NCBI GenBank assembly: GCA_034670405.1
Contig: JAXDDX010000173.1
Coordinates: 652,001-716,000, forward strand
Direction: 5' to 3'
Source of the DNA: Hoplostethus atlanticus
Taxonomy: Eukaryota; Chordata; Actinopteri; Trachichthyiformes; Trachichthyidae
Length of the DNA stretch: 64,000 nt
The notes beneath the pieces were generated by a model that saw only the letters and a program-made list of their open reading frames with translations, had not been told where the DNA came from and made no database searches. The translations under genes were made by a program, and so were the position numbers. Positions within the stretch are counted from its first letter, which is position 1; the number at the start of each line of letters is the position of its first letter. Shown in pieces: positions 31,900 through 42,289 of this stretch.

Positions 31900-32444
31900 A
31901 GACCTTTAACCATACTTTTATTATTTAAGTGTCCTAGTATTACACAAAACAGAAAACAATCAGAATCATCACAAATTACAGATAAAAGAAAATAAAAAAG
32001 TGTAAAACACACAAAAACACAGTATGGCTCTGTTTACATTCCCTCATAAGACCAATTCAAGAAAAGCCAGTGACTGACTTATTTAGCCCTATGCTAAATA
32101 AAACCCCTCCTTGACCCCAAACCTCAACAAACTCATCTAAACCTGATGTCATTTTGGAATTCTACTCTAAGACGAGCTGCCACAAGTCCCTTGACCAGCT
32201 CTTAGCTCTCAGACCCTTTTATTTTGTTCCTCCTGGTTAGCCAGATAATCATTTCAGCCTGACCTAACACAAAATTGAGCAAATCCACGTCTACGGTGCG
32301 CAGCATTGTATTTAGGGCCAAAAACAAAGGTGACGTCATCTAGGGTTTCCCCAAAACCACTAAACCATCTCTGCAGCACCTCAAACAGACCAGTAAGCCT
32401 TGGACACCTCAGCCATATATGTTCTAGAGTCTCCTCGGTTTGTA
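31900..32444 (-). mobile_element. Tx1-like L1 LINE copy B, C-terminus and 3' end
   Basis: Around 32300-32160 the - strand reads LNFVLGQAEMIIWLTRRNKI and LVKGLVAARLRVEF, the C-terminal region of Tx1 ORF2. Lower coordinates to about 31900 probably hold its 3' untranslated end. It is separated from the upstream part by an L2 3' end (32445-32905). Confidence 0.65.
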
Positions 32445-32905
32445 AATCAAATCAAATCATATTTTATTTGTATAGCCCTTCACCATTATACTTTCAAAGG
32501 GCTTCAAAGTGCCCAAAGTGTGAAAACAATAAATGGTTAGTACACAACATCCCCCAGCATTGGACCCTCACAGAGGACAAGGAAAAACTCCCAAAACACC
32601 TTTTAGGAAAAAATGGAAGAAACCTTGGGAGGGATTACTCAGAGAGGGATCCCCCTACCAGGACGGTCAGGCGTGCAATAGATGCTGAGTTTGGGCAAGC
32701 AGCGTATACAGAGTGCATAAACGTTTATTTGGGTGGGACATCCAGATCTGATGTGGGGCATCACAGCAAACAGCAGTTCAGTCAGCGTCATTGTAGGACT
32801 GGGGGACCACACAGGCGCGAACACTGCCCAGCTGCAGCCTGGAAGCAGATAGGAGACACACCCACACACACCCATCAACGCACTCTCACTCACAATCTCA
32901 ATAGC
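32445..32905 (-). mobile_element. L2 LINE 3'-UTR fragment
   Basis: The block starts with AAATCAAATCAAATC (the 3' hexanucleotide tail read in reverse) and continues TTTATTTGTATAGCCCTTCA, CATCCCCCAGCATTGGACCC, GGACATCCAGATCTGATG. The same order occurs at 54793-55300 at the 3' end of another L2. It interrupts Tx1 copy B, whose ORF reading stops at 32906 and resumes below 32445. Confidence 0.8.
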
Positions 32906-34255
32906 CACGGCCCTATGGACAATCCTCCACTCGAGATCCGCCGTGCATTTCTCTATAGGAGGCTTGTACAAGGATCTCCAGCTACCCCTTGGGGAAGAAC
33001 CTGGTGCAAACACACCCGACCAGCTCGACTCCTGCAGCCCAGCCAAGGAAGATCTATGAATGACCTCCACACTGATGATGTACAAGTCTTTTTTTTATGT
33101 TCCCGAGAAGTCCTGAACGAGAGTAGTGACCCCACCTCCTCTTGGGGCTCTTCTACTGCAGCAGAGATGGACAGAGAAGGGAAGACCTGCTGACCATCCA
33201 GGACAATCCCTCTTCCCATTGCCAGGAAGAGAAGACACCACCTTGTCCATCAGTTTTCGCAGAAACCGAATTGACTTAATCCTAGTGTCTTCACTCAGTC
33301 TTCGCTACAGCCGTTTTCCAAGCGTGACCCGACCTCAGGTTGGCCAGCTTGGTAAGTCCACTTCTAATAAATATTCTCTGTACACACACAGAGTTCAGTG
33401 CCGTCGCTGGAATGAGGGGATTATGGAACAATGGTTCCTCTTCCACCTCCCCGTAGAAACAAGCAGCACCCCTTTCAATCCCCAGGACTGCAGTCCACGC
33501 CCATAGGACTGACTGATAGAAAGGAGTGGTTCCTGACAGGTCTACCCCTTTCGACTTCAACAGAAAAACATCTTTGTCATAACCCAGGTTTTTTACTCTG
33601 TGTAAGAGCAAACATGCTGCATCTGTCCAAACTACCCCCTCTACGCAGCCGCTGTGCTGTCTGTAGGCGAAAACCAGTAATACCGCTGCAAAGGTCAATC
33701 AGTCCGTGTCCACCTTCAGCTACTGGCAAAGACAGAACTGCAGGCCTGGTCCAGTGATGTAAATGGTAAATGGTAAATGGACTGCATTTATATAGCGCTT
33801 TTATCCAAAGCGCTTTACAGTATATGCCTCTCATTCACCCATTCACACTCACACTCACACACCAATGGCAGTGAGCTACCATGCAAGGTGCTGGCCTGAC
33901 CATTGGGAGCAATTTGGGGTTCAGTGTCTTGCCCAAGGACACTTCAACATGTGGACTGGAGGAGCCGGGGATCGAACCTACGATCTTCTGATTGGAGGCC
34001 AACCCGCTCTACCTCCTGAGCCACAGCCGCCCCATGATGTCCACTCCAGAAGAAAGTCAGCAACCTCTTCAGGATTTCTTTGACCACCCTATCTGGTGGT
34101 TCCAACACAGTGAATTGATGGGATCAATCAGGTTATTTGCAACCAGAACTCTCTCCCTATAGGACAACTGGGGCAGGACCCAAGTCCGCCGAGACAATCT
34201 GGCACTCACCTTCTCCACTATTCCCTTCCAGTTTTTCTTTTTATATTCCTCATTA
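32906..34255 (-). mobile_element. Tx1-like L1 LINE copy B, middle part
   Basis: From 34255 down the - strand encodes NWKGIVEKVSARLSRRTWVL and PQLSYRERVLVANNLI, then FFWSG next to the SINE (33761-34034), then HHWTRPAVLSLPVAEGGHGL. It goes on with VDLSGTTPFYQSVLWAW and, near 32960, SWRSLYKPPIEKCTADLEWR. The order is that of Tx1 ORF2 after the RT domain. Frames are broken in several places. Confidence 0.78.
33761..34034 (-). mobile_element. tRNA-derived SINE, complete, 6-bp TSD
   Basis: On the - strand the 274-bp element begins GGGGCGGCTGTGGCTCAGG with box A (TGGCTCAGGAGG) and box B (GGTTCGATCCC). A central region and a 3' part ..AAAGCGCTATATAAATGCAG follow, with a TTTACCA repeat tail. TGATGT at 33755-33760 and 34035-34040 flanks it. 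It split the Tx1 sequence between FFWSG and HHW. Confidence 0.85.
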
Positions 34256-34691
34256 GGGTCATTCTGTGTCAAATCACCCAAAATAACAGACATTTTAAAC
34301 CCGACCATCTCAGAATTTGATGAAACTTGGTGTACTTGTTGGTTGGGATCCCACAACACCCAATCTCAAATTTCAGGTCAGTCGGACCAGTGGTTTGGGA
34401 GATATGGACCCCCAAAGTTTGAGATTTTGTGCAAAAAGGGGCATGGTCACCAACCTTTGAACCCTCATATCTCAGGAACTACTGGGCCAATCTTCAAAAA
34501 ATTGGTAGTGTTGGAAAGGGAATTTGACAGAGTGAGTATATTGAGTATATTGGGGTACGTTGACCTCTTGACCTTTGCTATGACCTTGAAATTGACCTTG
34601 TGGATCACGAGACCTTGAGATGACCTTTCCTGAAATTTAATCTCCCACATGTTAACTAAAACATATAAAAGTTTCAGAGGTGTAATATTCT

Positions 34692-35641
34692 TTATTTAGC
34701 AGCAATAATTGGTAATTGGTAATTGGTTGTTTCAAATTCATTCATAGTCCTTTCAATGGTAAAGGGTGACAAAGTCAATATTTGCACACTCTTGGTAGGA
34801 TTCTGACCGTTGAATTTCTCTTTTAGCTCCTCCAACACTTTCCTGAATAACTGAAGGTCCGATTTTTCTGATGAGTCAAGGTTACTTTCAGGAGAATCAA
34901 GTGGGACATCATAGACTTGTTCAAGCTGTCGTTTCAATGTTACTGAGCTGATGCTAGTTTTTGCTGTCCTTTCATTCGTTTACTGGAAGATGCTAGTGAA
35001 TGGAGTTTAACAGGAGTTTCACCTAAACTTGATAGGGTAGAATTCAAATCGAAGTCCTTTGCTGGGGAAATAACAACCGGAGGTTCGACTGGGATGTCAT
35101 CATCAACCTCTCCCTGTCGTTTCAATGTTACTGTAGCTGATGCTAGTTTTTGCTGTCCTTTCATTCGTTTACTGGAAGATGCTAGTGAATGGAGTTTAAC
35201 AGGAGTTTCACCTAAACTTGATAGGGTAGAATTCAAATCGAAGTCCTTTGCTGGGGAAACAACAACCGGAGATTCGACTGGGATGTCATCATCAACCTCT
35301 CCCATACTCCCACCCATACTACAGCTCTCCTCTGCAGGGGCTTTGACCTTTGATTTCTGAAGGCTAATCAGACAGTCACAGCACAATTTTTCTCCTGGCA
35401 CTACTGTCTTTGGAGGATTCACTAAGCCTTTGTAAGTATCTATGCTAACAATTCGTAAAGATCTAGTGCGTGCTTTCTTGGGATGACGGTTAAAGGGATC
35501 ACAACACTTTTTCCGCAATGTTGAAAACTTGGTTAAAAGTTCTTGTTCATGATGTGAACAGATGTTCCTGATGTCTCGTGTTTTGGCCCCACTTCGAAGA
35601 ATAAAGAGTTCATCTTCTTCTGTTTTCCATACACTTCGCAA
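34692..35641 (-). pseudogene. Cys-rich protein of the TIR transposon, tandemly duplicated and frameshifted
   Basis: From 35641 the - strand has 233 open codons. A helical N-terminal part (DIRNICSHHEQELLTKFSTL) leads to a KKCCDPFNRHPKK motif and PGEKLCCDCLISLQKS, so two CC pairs plus C and H could bind zinc. An acidic linker GEVDDDIPVE is followed by KDFDLNSTLSSLGETPVKLH, and this segment occurs twice because of a 189-bp tandem duplication. A one-base deletion in the second repeat ends the frame at 34940. The reading continues in another frame as LKRQLEQVYDVPLDSPESNL down to 34692. No DDE-type motif is visible. Function unknown. Confidence 0.6.
34930..35302 (-). repeat. 189-bp tandem duplication in coding sequence
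   Basis: Units 34930-35117 (188 bp) and 35118 to about 35302 are nearly identical. The first lacks a single T (GTTACTGAGC against GTTACTGTAGC), which explains the frameshift. Confidence 0.88.
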
Positions 35642-36726
35642 GGACTTCTTTCTGGCATGATGGTGTAACTCCCAGCACCCTTAACTATGGTACTGGGCAC
35701 AGATATGGATATCAATATCACCAGTTCTTACCAAACCTCTCTATATTGTAAGTAAAGAGAAATTTAGGAAATTTCAATGTGGACCAGCATCTCAGAAGAT
35801 CTAGGTCGCTCAGGAGAAAATGGTGATCAAGCAGCACTGGTGAAATAAAACACAAAGTCATCAGCTACTTTTGAAAGGTAAGTACCCAATATTTATTTTC
35901 TCCTTTTGTTCTTTTGATATATATATATTTTTTCCTTCTGTTTCAATTTCTTTTTAGAAAAATGAACATAACATCAGTGAAAAAACAAAACAAAAATATA
36001 CCACTTTGTACCATACCATGTACTGTAAAAATAACAATTCCATGTAACAATTTTTTCCTTCCTTTTCCCTTTTCTTTTAGGTTTAACCAGGGATTCACCC
36101 ATCAGGTAAGTAAGATTTACTTCTATTTATGGTTCCTATTTTATTTCTAGTTGGATTACTATTTTAGATGTAACACCTGTTTAAGTTGCTAATCAACATA
36201 GCCTAATTATACTATTATCTGAAAATAATTTGTATTATTTGTCTTTTTTAAATCCTAATTTTTGACCTCTATCCCAACGGGTGATTCAGAATTGACATAC
36301 CACTCAGTACCGTTAGTGGAACTCAACATCCAACTCAAAAATGTTTTTTACCCAAACTTTATACTGGCATTGCTCTTTACTGCATTAACTCTTAATTGCT
36401 CATAAGAAAATTCTTTAAAAAACTCCAATCACTATACTTATAATGTGCTACAATAAAGCACTCACTAGCTGCAAAATACAATTTTAGCAGTAAGTCATCA
36501 ATGCAGAAAGAGAAATCTCAATTTCAAATGGTAATCGATGAACATGTATTACTCAATCAATATCAACATTCAACCGTTTCAATAAATCAACATGTAACAA
36601 GTTGTAACATGAAAACATGTAGGACTGTGAAAAGAAAAAAAAAGTCCAATTGTGGCTGTATCAGTTCAGTTCCTACTGTGCTGTATCCATGAACAGTTTC
36701 CAAAGTGTCTTTTCACTTTTCCCAAC

Positions 36727-36838
36727 TCTGCATATTCTAATGTGTGGAGCAAACATACGTTATTGTCCTACCACTTTTCGAACTCCATGTATTCCAATGT
36801 GTGGGGCAAAGGTACGTTATTGTCCTACCACTGTTAGT
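36727..36838 (+). repeat. Short tandem duplication
   Basis: Two units contain TATTC.AATGTGTGG.GCAAA followed by ACGTTATTGTCCTACCACT. They lie in the non-coding right half of the TIR transposon, where I see no gene from 35720 to 37430. Confidence 0.75.
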
Positions 36839-37484
36839 AGAATTTGGGTAACTCAAGGTCTCGCCACTCCAGAACTAACTGCACTCCTCTCCATCAGAAG
36901 CGAAGCAGGCTGAAGAATCCAAGAATCTTGCAGAATCACACAATGGCAAGACAGGATGGAAGACAGAAGACCTGGCCTTGTACCCACAAAGCCAGGAAAA
37001 TAATCACTACACAGTTCAAATGCAATCTTTTCCCCGTTTAAACTACTATAACATTGTTGTTTTTTCTTCTACATTAACAAATGTTATGACCCATTGTATC
37101 ATTCAACTATAATCCCTTTTTCCTTATCAAAATACAATTATCACACTACACCTTCAACTTGTCATGGTCTTCTCTCAGTCAGGATAATCAATAATGATTA
37201 TCTATGAATAATCCACCCAATACAATGCATTGACTTAGCTTTAGCCAAGCTTAGCTTGAACTAGCAACAGGTAACTTTAGTTACATTGGCTCACATTAAA
37301 TCAATAGCTAGCCTATCCTAGCTTACTGCTGTGCCATTGTTAGATTAGCAATATATCATATGTTCACATTGTATCTTGACCAGTATACTGTATCATACTT
37401 AGCATCACTTTAGTATTAGCTCATTAGCTCAAAATCTGAGGTGGTAGGGTTTAACTCTTTGGGTGATTTGACCCAGAATAACCC

Positions 37485-37675
37485 ATTACCTAAAAAAACA
37501 CCTAAACACGTCATACTTACCTGACTCCACTCTAACCCTCCTGCTAGTTTTGGTGGGTCTTTACCCTGCCATTGCCCTACAGAATATCCCTTACGTTTTG
37601 TCCAGTTGACTTTGGCAGATGATGCCCTTTCATACAATGTCAGGTTCTGAATGAGAACTGATAACCACCTCATTA
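37485..37675 (-). mobile_element. Tx1-like L1 LINE copy B, RT post-motif C
   Basis: The - strand reads MRWLSVLIQNLTLYERASSA, KVNWTKRKGYSVGQW and LAGGLEW..CLGVFLGN. It corresponds to YEKASSAKVNWAK of copy A. The upstream RT catalytic region is not found beyond 37675. Confidence 0.75.
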
Positions 37676-37977
37676 ACTATGCGTACAGTCAACAAATCAG
37701 AGTATTCAGGTGCTGGTGACAAAAGCAACATTAAGAGGCCCTTTGTTAAACAATACCATGAGATTTTGAAATGTGGTATTCGTTGCTCTGAATCTTTAAC
37801 TAATAAAATAAAATATTATCTTGTGTAGTAGTCTGAAGCAAGGACCAAAATTAATCTCTGACATCCGACTTATATTTATAGCGGTGTAATATGCAACACT
37901 TGCCATGGTAAGTGTGGTATATAGGATATATACCACAGCTATCAAACAATCAGAGCACTGGATTCAACCGATCCACT

Positions 37978-38220
37978 TTATAAAACTTTATCGTGGGAGG
38001 TATCACCTGGTGTAGTGTTCGGTTGGATTGAAAACCTGCATACTCTTGGCCCTCCATGGTTTGACACCCCTGGTTTAAGCCATTCTGCTGTATGTTTGCT
38101 TTTGTGTTTGGGGTCATTGTCATGCTGCATGATCCAACCTCTCTTAAGCTTCAGATCACAGACCGTTACCCTGATATTCTCCTGTAGAATTGTCTTATAC
38201 AATCTGGGATTCATTGTTCC
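37978..38220 (-). pseudogene. Tc1-like transposase fragment
   Basis: The - strand encodes MNPRLYKTILQENIRVTVCD followed by GWIMQHDNDPKHKSKHTAEW. DNDPKH is the second catalytic aspartate block of Tc1 transposases. The frame then leaves the family. The DNA from 38220 to about 38915 is non-coding remains of a Tc1/mariner element, ending near TTTTCACAACTGTA. The third catalytic residue is missing. Confidence 0.72.
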
Positions 38221-38985
38221 CTCAATGATTGCAAGTCATCCAGGCCCTGAGGCAGCAAAGTAGAGCCAAACCACGATGCTCCCTCTACTACCATTTGCAA
38301 TTTTTTTTATGGAGAGCAGTGGTTTTCCTCCTTGGTATCCTGCCATGAACACCACTATTGTTTAGTGTTTTTCTTATTGTGGACTCATGGACACAGAAGT
38401 TAGAAAGGTCAAGAGATGCCTTCAGATCCTAGGGATCCTTGACCATTATGCAGCATTACTCTCCTACAGAGAGTAGTAATGGCACTGAATTTTCTCTATT
38501 TGTTTACAGTCTGACTGTAGACTGATGGAGACTTTTGTAGCCTTATGAGCCTCAACTCTTGTCCGACGGCCCTCTGTATATTCCACTTTAACAGATCTCT
38601 TTTTTTGGTAACCAAACTTTCTGGGTTGTTATATGACAGGACATCTCTAACCTACACCTGAATGTCATCTCATTGATTAGATAACCTGACTTCAATTACC
38701 CCCTTTCATAGAAGTCATTACCCTAGGTTCACATACTTTTTCTAGCTTTGGCTGTTAATATTTGAACAATGTGTTCAATGAAGACATGTAAAATTAAAAA
38801 TGTTTGTGTATGTGTTAAATCACATTGTCTTTATCTATTGTTATGACTTAAATGAAGATCTGCAAGTTATTCAAAAGGGTTCACATCTTTTTGTTTTCAC
38901 AACTGTATGTCACCCTCCACAACTTTAAACTGAAGAAGACTGTCTGTCTGTATTAACTAATCTGACTTATTTGACTCTCTCTCAG

Positions 38986-39108
38986 ACTCCCAGGTTGGAG
39001 TACTAAGGATATGGAATGTGTCTCGCTCCACTCCACTGGACAACTTTAAACTGAAAAAGACTGGATTCCATGCTTTGCACGTCCTCAACTCCCTTCCTGC
39101 CAAGAAAG
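38986..39108 (+). CDS. wdr17: wdr17 exon (WD40 blade)
   Basis: A 123-bp exon follows a ctctctctcag acceptor and ends before gtaaca. It encodes DSQVGVLRIWNVSRSTPLDN and then FKLKKTGFHALHVLNSLPAKK. The RIWNVS stretch is the terminal W-D-like dipeptide region of a WD repeat. It starts and ends in phase 1. A copy-like near match of part of it (ccacaactttaaactgaagaagactg, 38917-38942) lies just upstream in the intron. Confidence 0.92.
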
Positions 39109-40334
39109 GTAACATTTACATTAAAAGCTTTTCAGACCAACAAGGCTAATGTAGAATAAAGTCTTAAAACCAAGAAAGATAATGTTTTGATTATTTCAAC
39201 ACAGAAAAATGCAGGCCATGAGGTGTTTTTATTTTTATTTTATATTTATTTTTGAAGCAACACTTTTGAATTCTTGATTAGTCAGGGCTTACACACTAAA
39301 TAATGTTGTTCATTGTAGTAAATAACAAACTCCAAACCAACTTAAATCAATCAATATTCAATCAATATTGAATTTATTTGCTCATAATTGCTAAATTTTA
39401 AATATATCAGTACCCACATGCGCCACACACGGGGGGCAGTTAGATGCTCCTGCAATAAATATGTAGGTGGGGCATTGCCCTACCATTATTTCAGTCTGCC
39501 AGAATTAAATTATTGTCACAGTAATATTATTTTGACCAAAATGATAGTGATAAAAAAAATTATCAAAAAAATTTGATTTAATTTGTCAACTTCAGATTCC
39601 CCTTTAATTAGTGCTTGACAGAGCATCAGACAGATCATAACAATAATGCAACGTTGCATCGATGGAAACATTTGGAAAGGGCTGGATTTCACCACACCTG
39701 CTGCAGGTTACATGTTTTATGTAAAGATATGGTGGTGGTCAGGGGTGGGAGTCATATTTCTCTCCCTTTTCTGATGACATTCCGGTGCTAATCAGTACCT
39801 ATCTAGTTTGCTCACCATGATCCCTCACTTAGATAAGATAGTAACTTTGCCTTCAATCCATGACCCACTTGTTGTCCCCCATAGTTTTATTGGTTTAGTG
39901 TGGTGAAACTGTCTTCAAACCATGAGAGGTTACATTTAGTGTATGTAAACTGCCTCTGAAAAAGAAAATTCATATTCAGCTTAATATTAAAAACCTTTAA
40001 ACTGAGTAAGTAAGCATGTAACCTAAATTCTCAAATAAGGAAATGTTTAATTCTACACAATCTAAATAGACCCCCAAACATACAAAATTATGTAAACGTC
40101 AATTAATGTGAAATTAATACTACACAACAGAAAGTCCTCTGACCTCACATCATATTGTGCCCTAAGCCCTGCCAAGATGAGTAAGATTGAGACTATCAAG
40201 AAATGTGTAAAAAAATGATTATGTAAAGAATAAAAGAATAAAAGAAGAATAAAATTCTCTAATAATGATTTGTACAATAACACAACATCCTGATCTCCCC
40301 CTCCTTTCTCTGATTCCCTCATCTCTCTCCATAG

Positions 40335-40522
40335 CTCTTAGTTCCTGTTCTCCTAGTAAGAGTCAGTATATTAGTTCTACCAGTGAGGCAGTCCCCCCCC
40401 CGACTCTGTCTCAGAACCAGTCCTTCTCCCTGCCTCCGGGCCACGTCGTCTGCTGCTTCATGGATGGAGGGGTTGGACTCTATGACATGGGGGCCAAGAA
40501 ATGGGACTTCTTAAGAGACTTG
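40335..40522 (+). CDS. wdr17: wdr17 exon
   Basis: A 188-bp exon has the acceptor ctccatag and the donor gtatat. The first part is a polar, Ser/Pro-rich linker (SEAVPPPTLSQNQSFSLPPG). The second part is a WD-type strand pair, VCCFMDGGVGLYDMGAKKWD followed by FLRDL. It contains a run of eight C in the PPPP coding stretch. It enters in phase 1 and leaves in phase 0, so the next exon starts with a whole codon (GHVETIF). Confidence 0.93.
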
Positions 40523-41605
40523 GTATATGAAAATATCCTCTGTAATGTCAATAGATAATAATCAGTATATTCTTCTTATTAAAAAACTATTGCTTTTGCT
40601 TCGGATTATTATTATTGTTGTTCTTCTTCTGCCGTTTCTCAAATTGCCATTTGACACCAAAATTGAAAATCTGATCCATCTGTGCTTGCTCGACAAATTC
40701 CAATCCACCATAATGAATTTGTGCCATTTAAAATGATTTGAAAAATATTTTTTTCCCTAAGGCTTTTACAATTTTTGACCTATGAGCAAATTTGATACAC
40801 AGCCTTAAGGGATGTAGATACACAAATTATCCATAAACGGGACCATGGCCTAAATCAAAATTGGTCATAACTCCAGCCATCACAAAACTTTTTACAATAA
40901 AGGTCATCAACTATGTGTGCAAAAGTATTTGAAAATTGGCTAGTAGGGGGGCCACATTCACATTTTTTTTGACAGAAGTATTAGTCAAAATGTTTGTTGT
41001 GATTGGCACCTGTGACTTATTACACATTTAACTCATTCACCACATAATCGCAGCTATATTTAATATTATTATTGGGATAATAATAATAACTTTAATAATA
41101 ACACTTTAAAATAGCCACTAATTGAATTAATCATTGTTTCATTTATAACATGTATATAATAAATACATTATTTATGTATTGTATTATAATTGTTGAGAAA
41201 TTTGCTAAATTATTTTTGATTGCTTTAGTTAACATTTTGTTAGTTAATTGGTTATTATCCAGGTTAAAAACTTGAATACTTAAGTATTCAAATATGATTA
41301 ACAAATTACTTGCAAAATATAAACAGCATTATTTAGGCGGTTATCATAAAGATGATGTAAACTGATGTTTACAATGTTAAATAAAGGGTTAACAAGTGGT
41401 TCTTAAACACAAATGAAGATTGTTCCCCATTTATTAGTGATGGTTATTATAAAGTGTTACCTTCATTATTATTAGTAATAGTCAAAGTATTATTTTAGTC
41501 CATTATAACATTATGATATTTTATGCTTTTATGATATGGGAGCCAATACATAGGACTTTACAATAAAATCTTTAATATATGTCTCTGTTTCTACATTGTT
41601 TTCAG

Positions 41606-41774
41606 GGTCACGTAGAAACCATCTTTGACTGTAAATTTAAACCAGATGATCCCAACCTGCTGGCCACAGCTAGTTTTGATGGGACCATCAAAGTCTGGGA
41701 CACTAACACACTAACAGCTGTCTACACCTCCCCTGGCAATGAAGGAGTGGTGTACTCACTGTCCTGGGCTCCTG
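41606..41774 (+). CDS. wdr17: wdr17 exon (canonical WD40 repeat)
   Basis: A 169-bp exon after tttcag encodes the clearest WD40 repeat in the window. It begins GHVETIFDCKFKPDDPNLLA (the GH dipeptide and strand d) and runs to SFDGTIKVWD (the WD dipeptide), followed by the start of the next blade (SLSWAPG). The donor is gtaaga, directly followed by a CA microsatellite (41783-41805) in the intron. The exon is highly conserved with WDR17 of other vertebrates as I remember it. Confidence 0.95.
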
Positions 41775-41782
41775 GTAAGATA

Positions 41783-41805
41783 CACACACACACACACACA
41801 CACAT
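41783..41805. repeat. CA microsatellite in intron
   Basis: A short AC repeat directly follows the donor of the exon ending at 41774. The intron stretches 39109-40334, 40523-41605 and 41806-42290 are AT-rich and I see no other feature in them. Confidence 0.85.
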
Positions 41806-42289
41806 ACACAAGGACCCGGCCAACATATTGGTACATTAATATGACAAGATTCTTTTAAATGAGCATAAACTCTGAAATGCAGATTACTTTCCTCCACCAC
41901 GAAAGGCTAGGGTTAAGTTTAGGGAAGTCAAAAAACTTCAGTTAAAGGTGCAATAATTGAAATTGTTGACTCTTATTTATTTATTTTTATTCACCAATTA
42001 GTGCATACAAAAACAGACAATATGGACATACTAACAAATACTAAAGCAACAACAAATGATACCAACTTACAAGACAAAACAAAAAGCAAAAAGGACAAAG
42101 ACAAGTAACGATGTATATCTAATGTTTCATGTGATATTTATAGTCCTTCAAGGTTTTATATAGATTAAATGATTTATTTAAGTTTATTAAGTTATTCACT
42201 TTTATTGAACTGAGTAATGGTAATAAAACATAGTAAAATTTGAATCAGAAAATGAAGTCATACTGAGGTTTTGATGCACTGATGATGCA

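Larger units (their letters stand above)
34256..37484 (-). mobile_element. Unclassified TIR transposon, 3229 bp
   Basis: The ends form imperfect inverted repeats of about 60 bp: GGGTCATTCTGTGTCAAATC on the left and GGGTTATTCTGGGTCAAATC from the right. ATTA lies on both sides (34252-34255 and 37485-37488). Removing the element restores Tx1 coding (..LGVFLGN to EEYKKKNW..). It encodes on the - strand a Cys-rich protein with an internal duplication. I do not recognise the superfamily. A 4-bp duplication is compatible with Sola or Ginger-like elements among others. Confidence 0.75.

Noticed and set aside
36060-36110. Possible small exon between ttttag and gtaagt
   Set aside because: Splice-like signals are present, but the piece fits no wdr17 phase or similarity and lies in the non-coding half of a transposon.
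38917-38942. Extra upstream copy of part of a wdr17 exon
   Set aside because: About 25 bp resemble exon sequence, but there are no splice sites and the frame is not maintained. At most a tiny local duplication.
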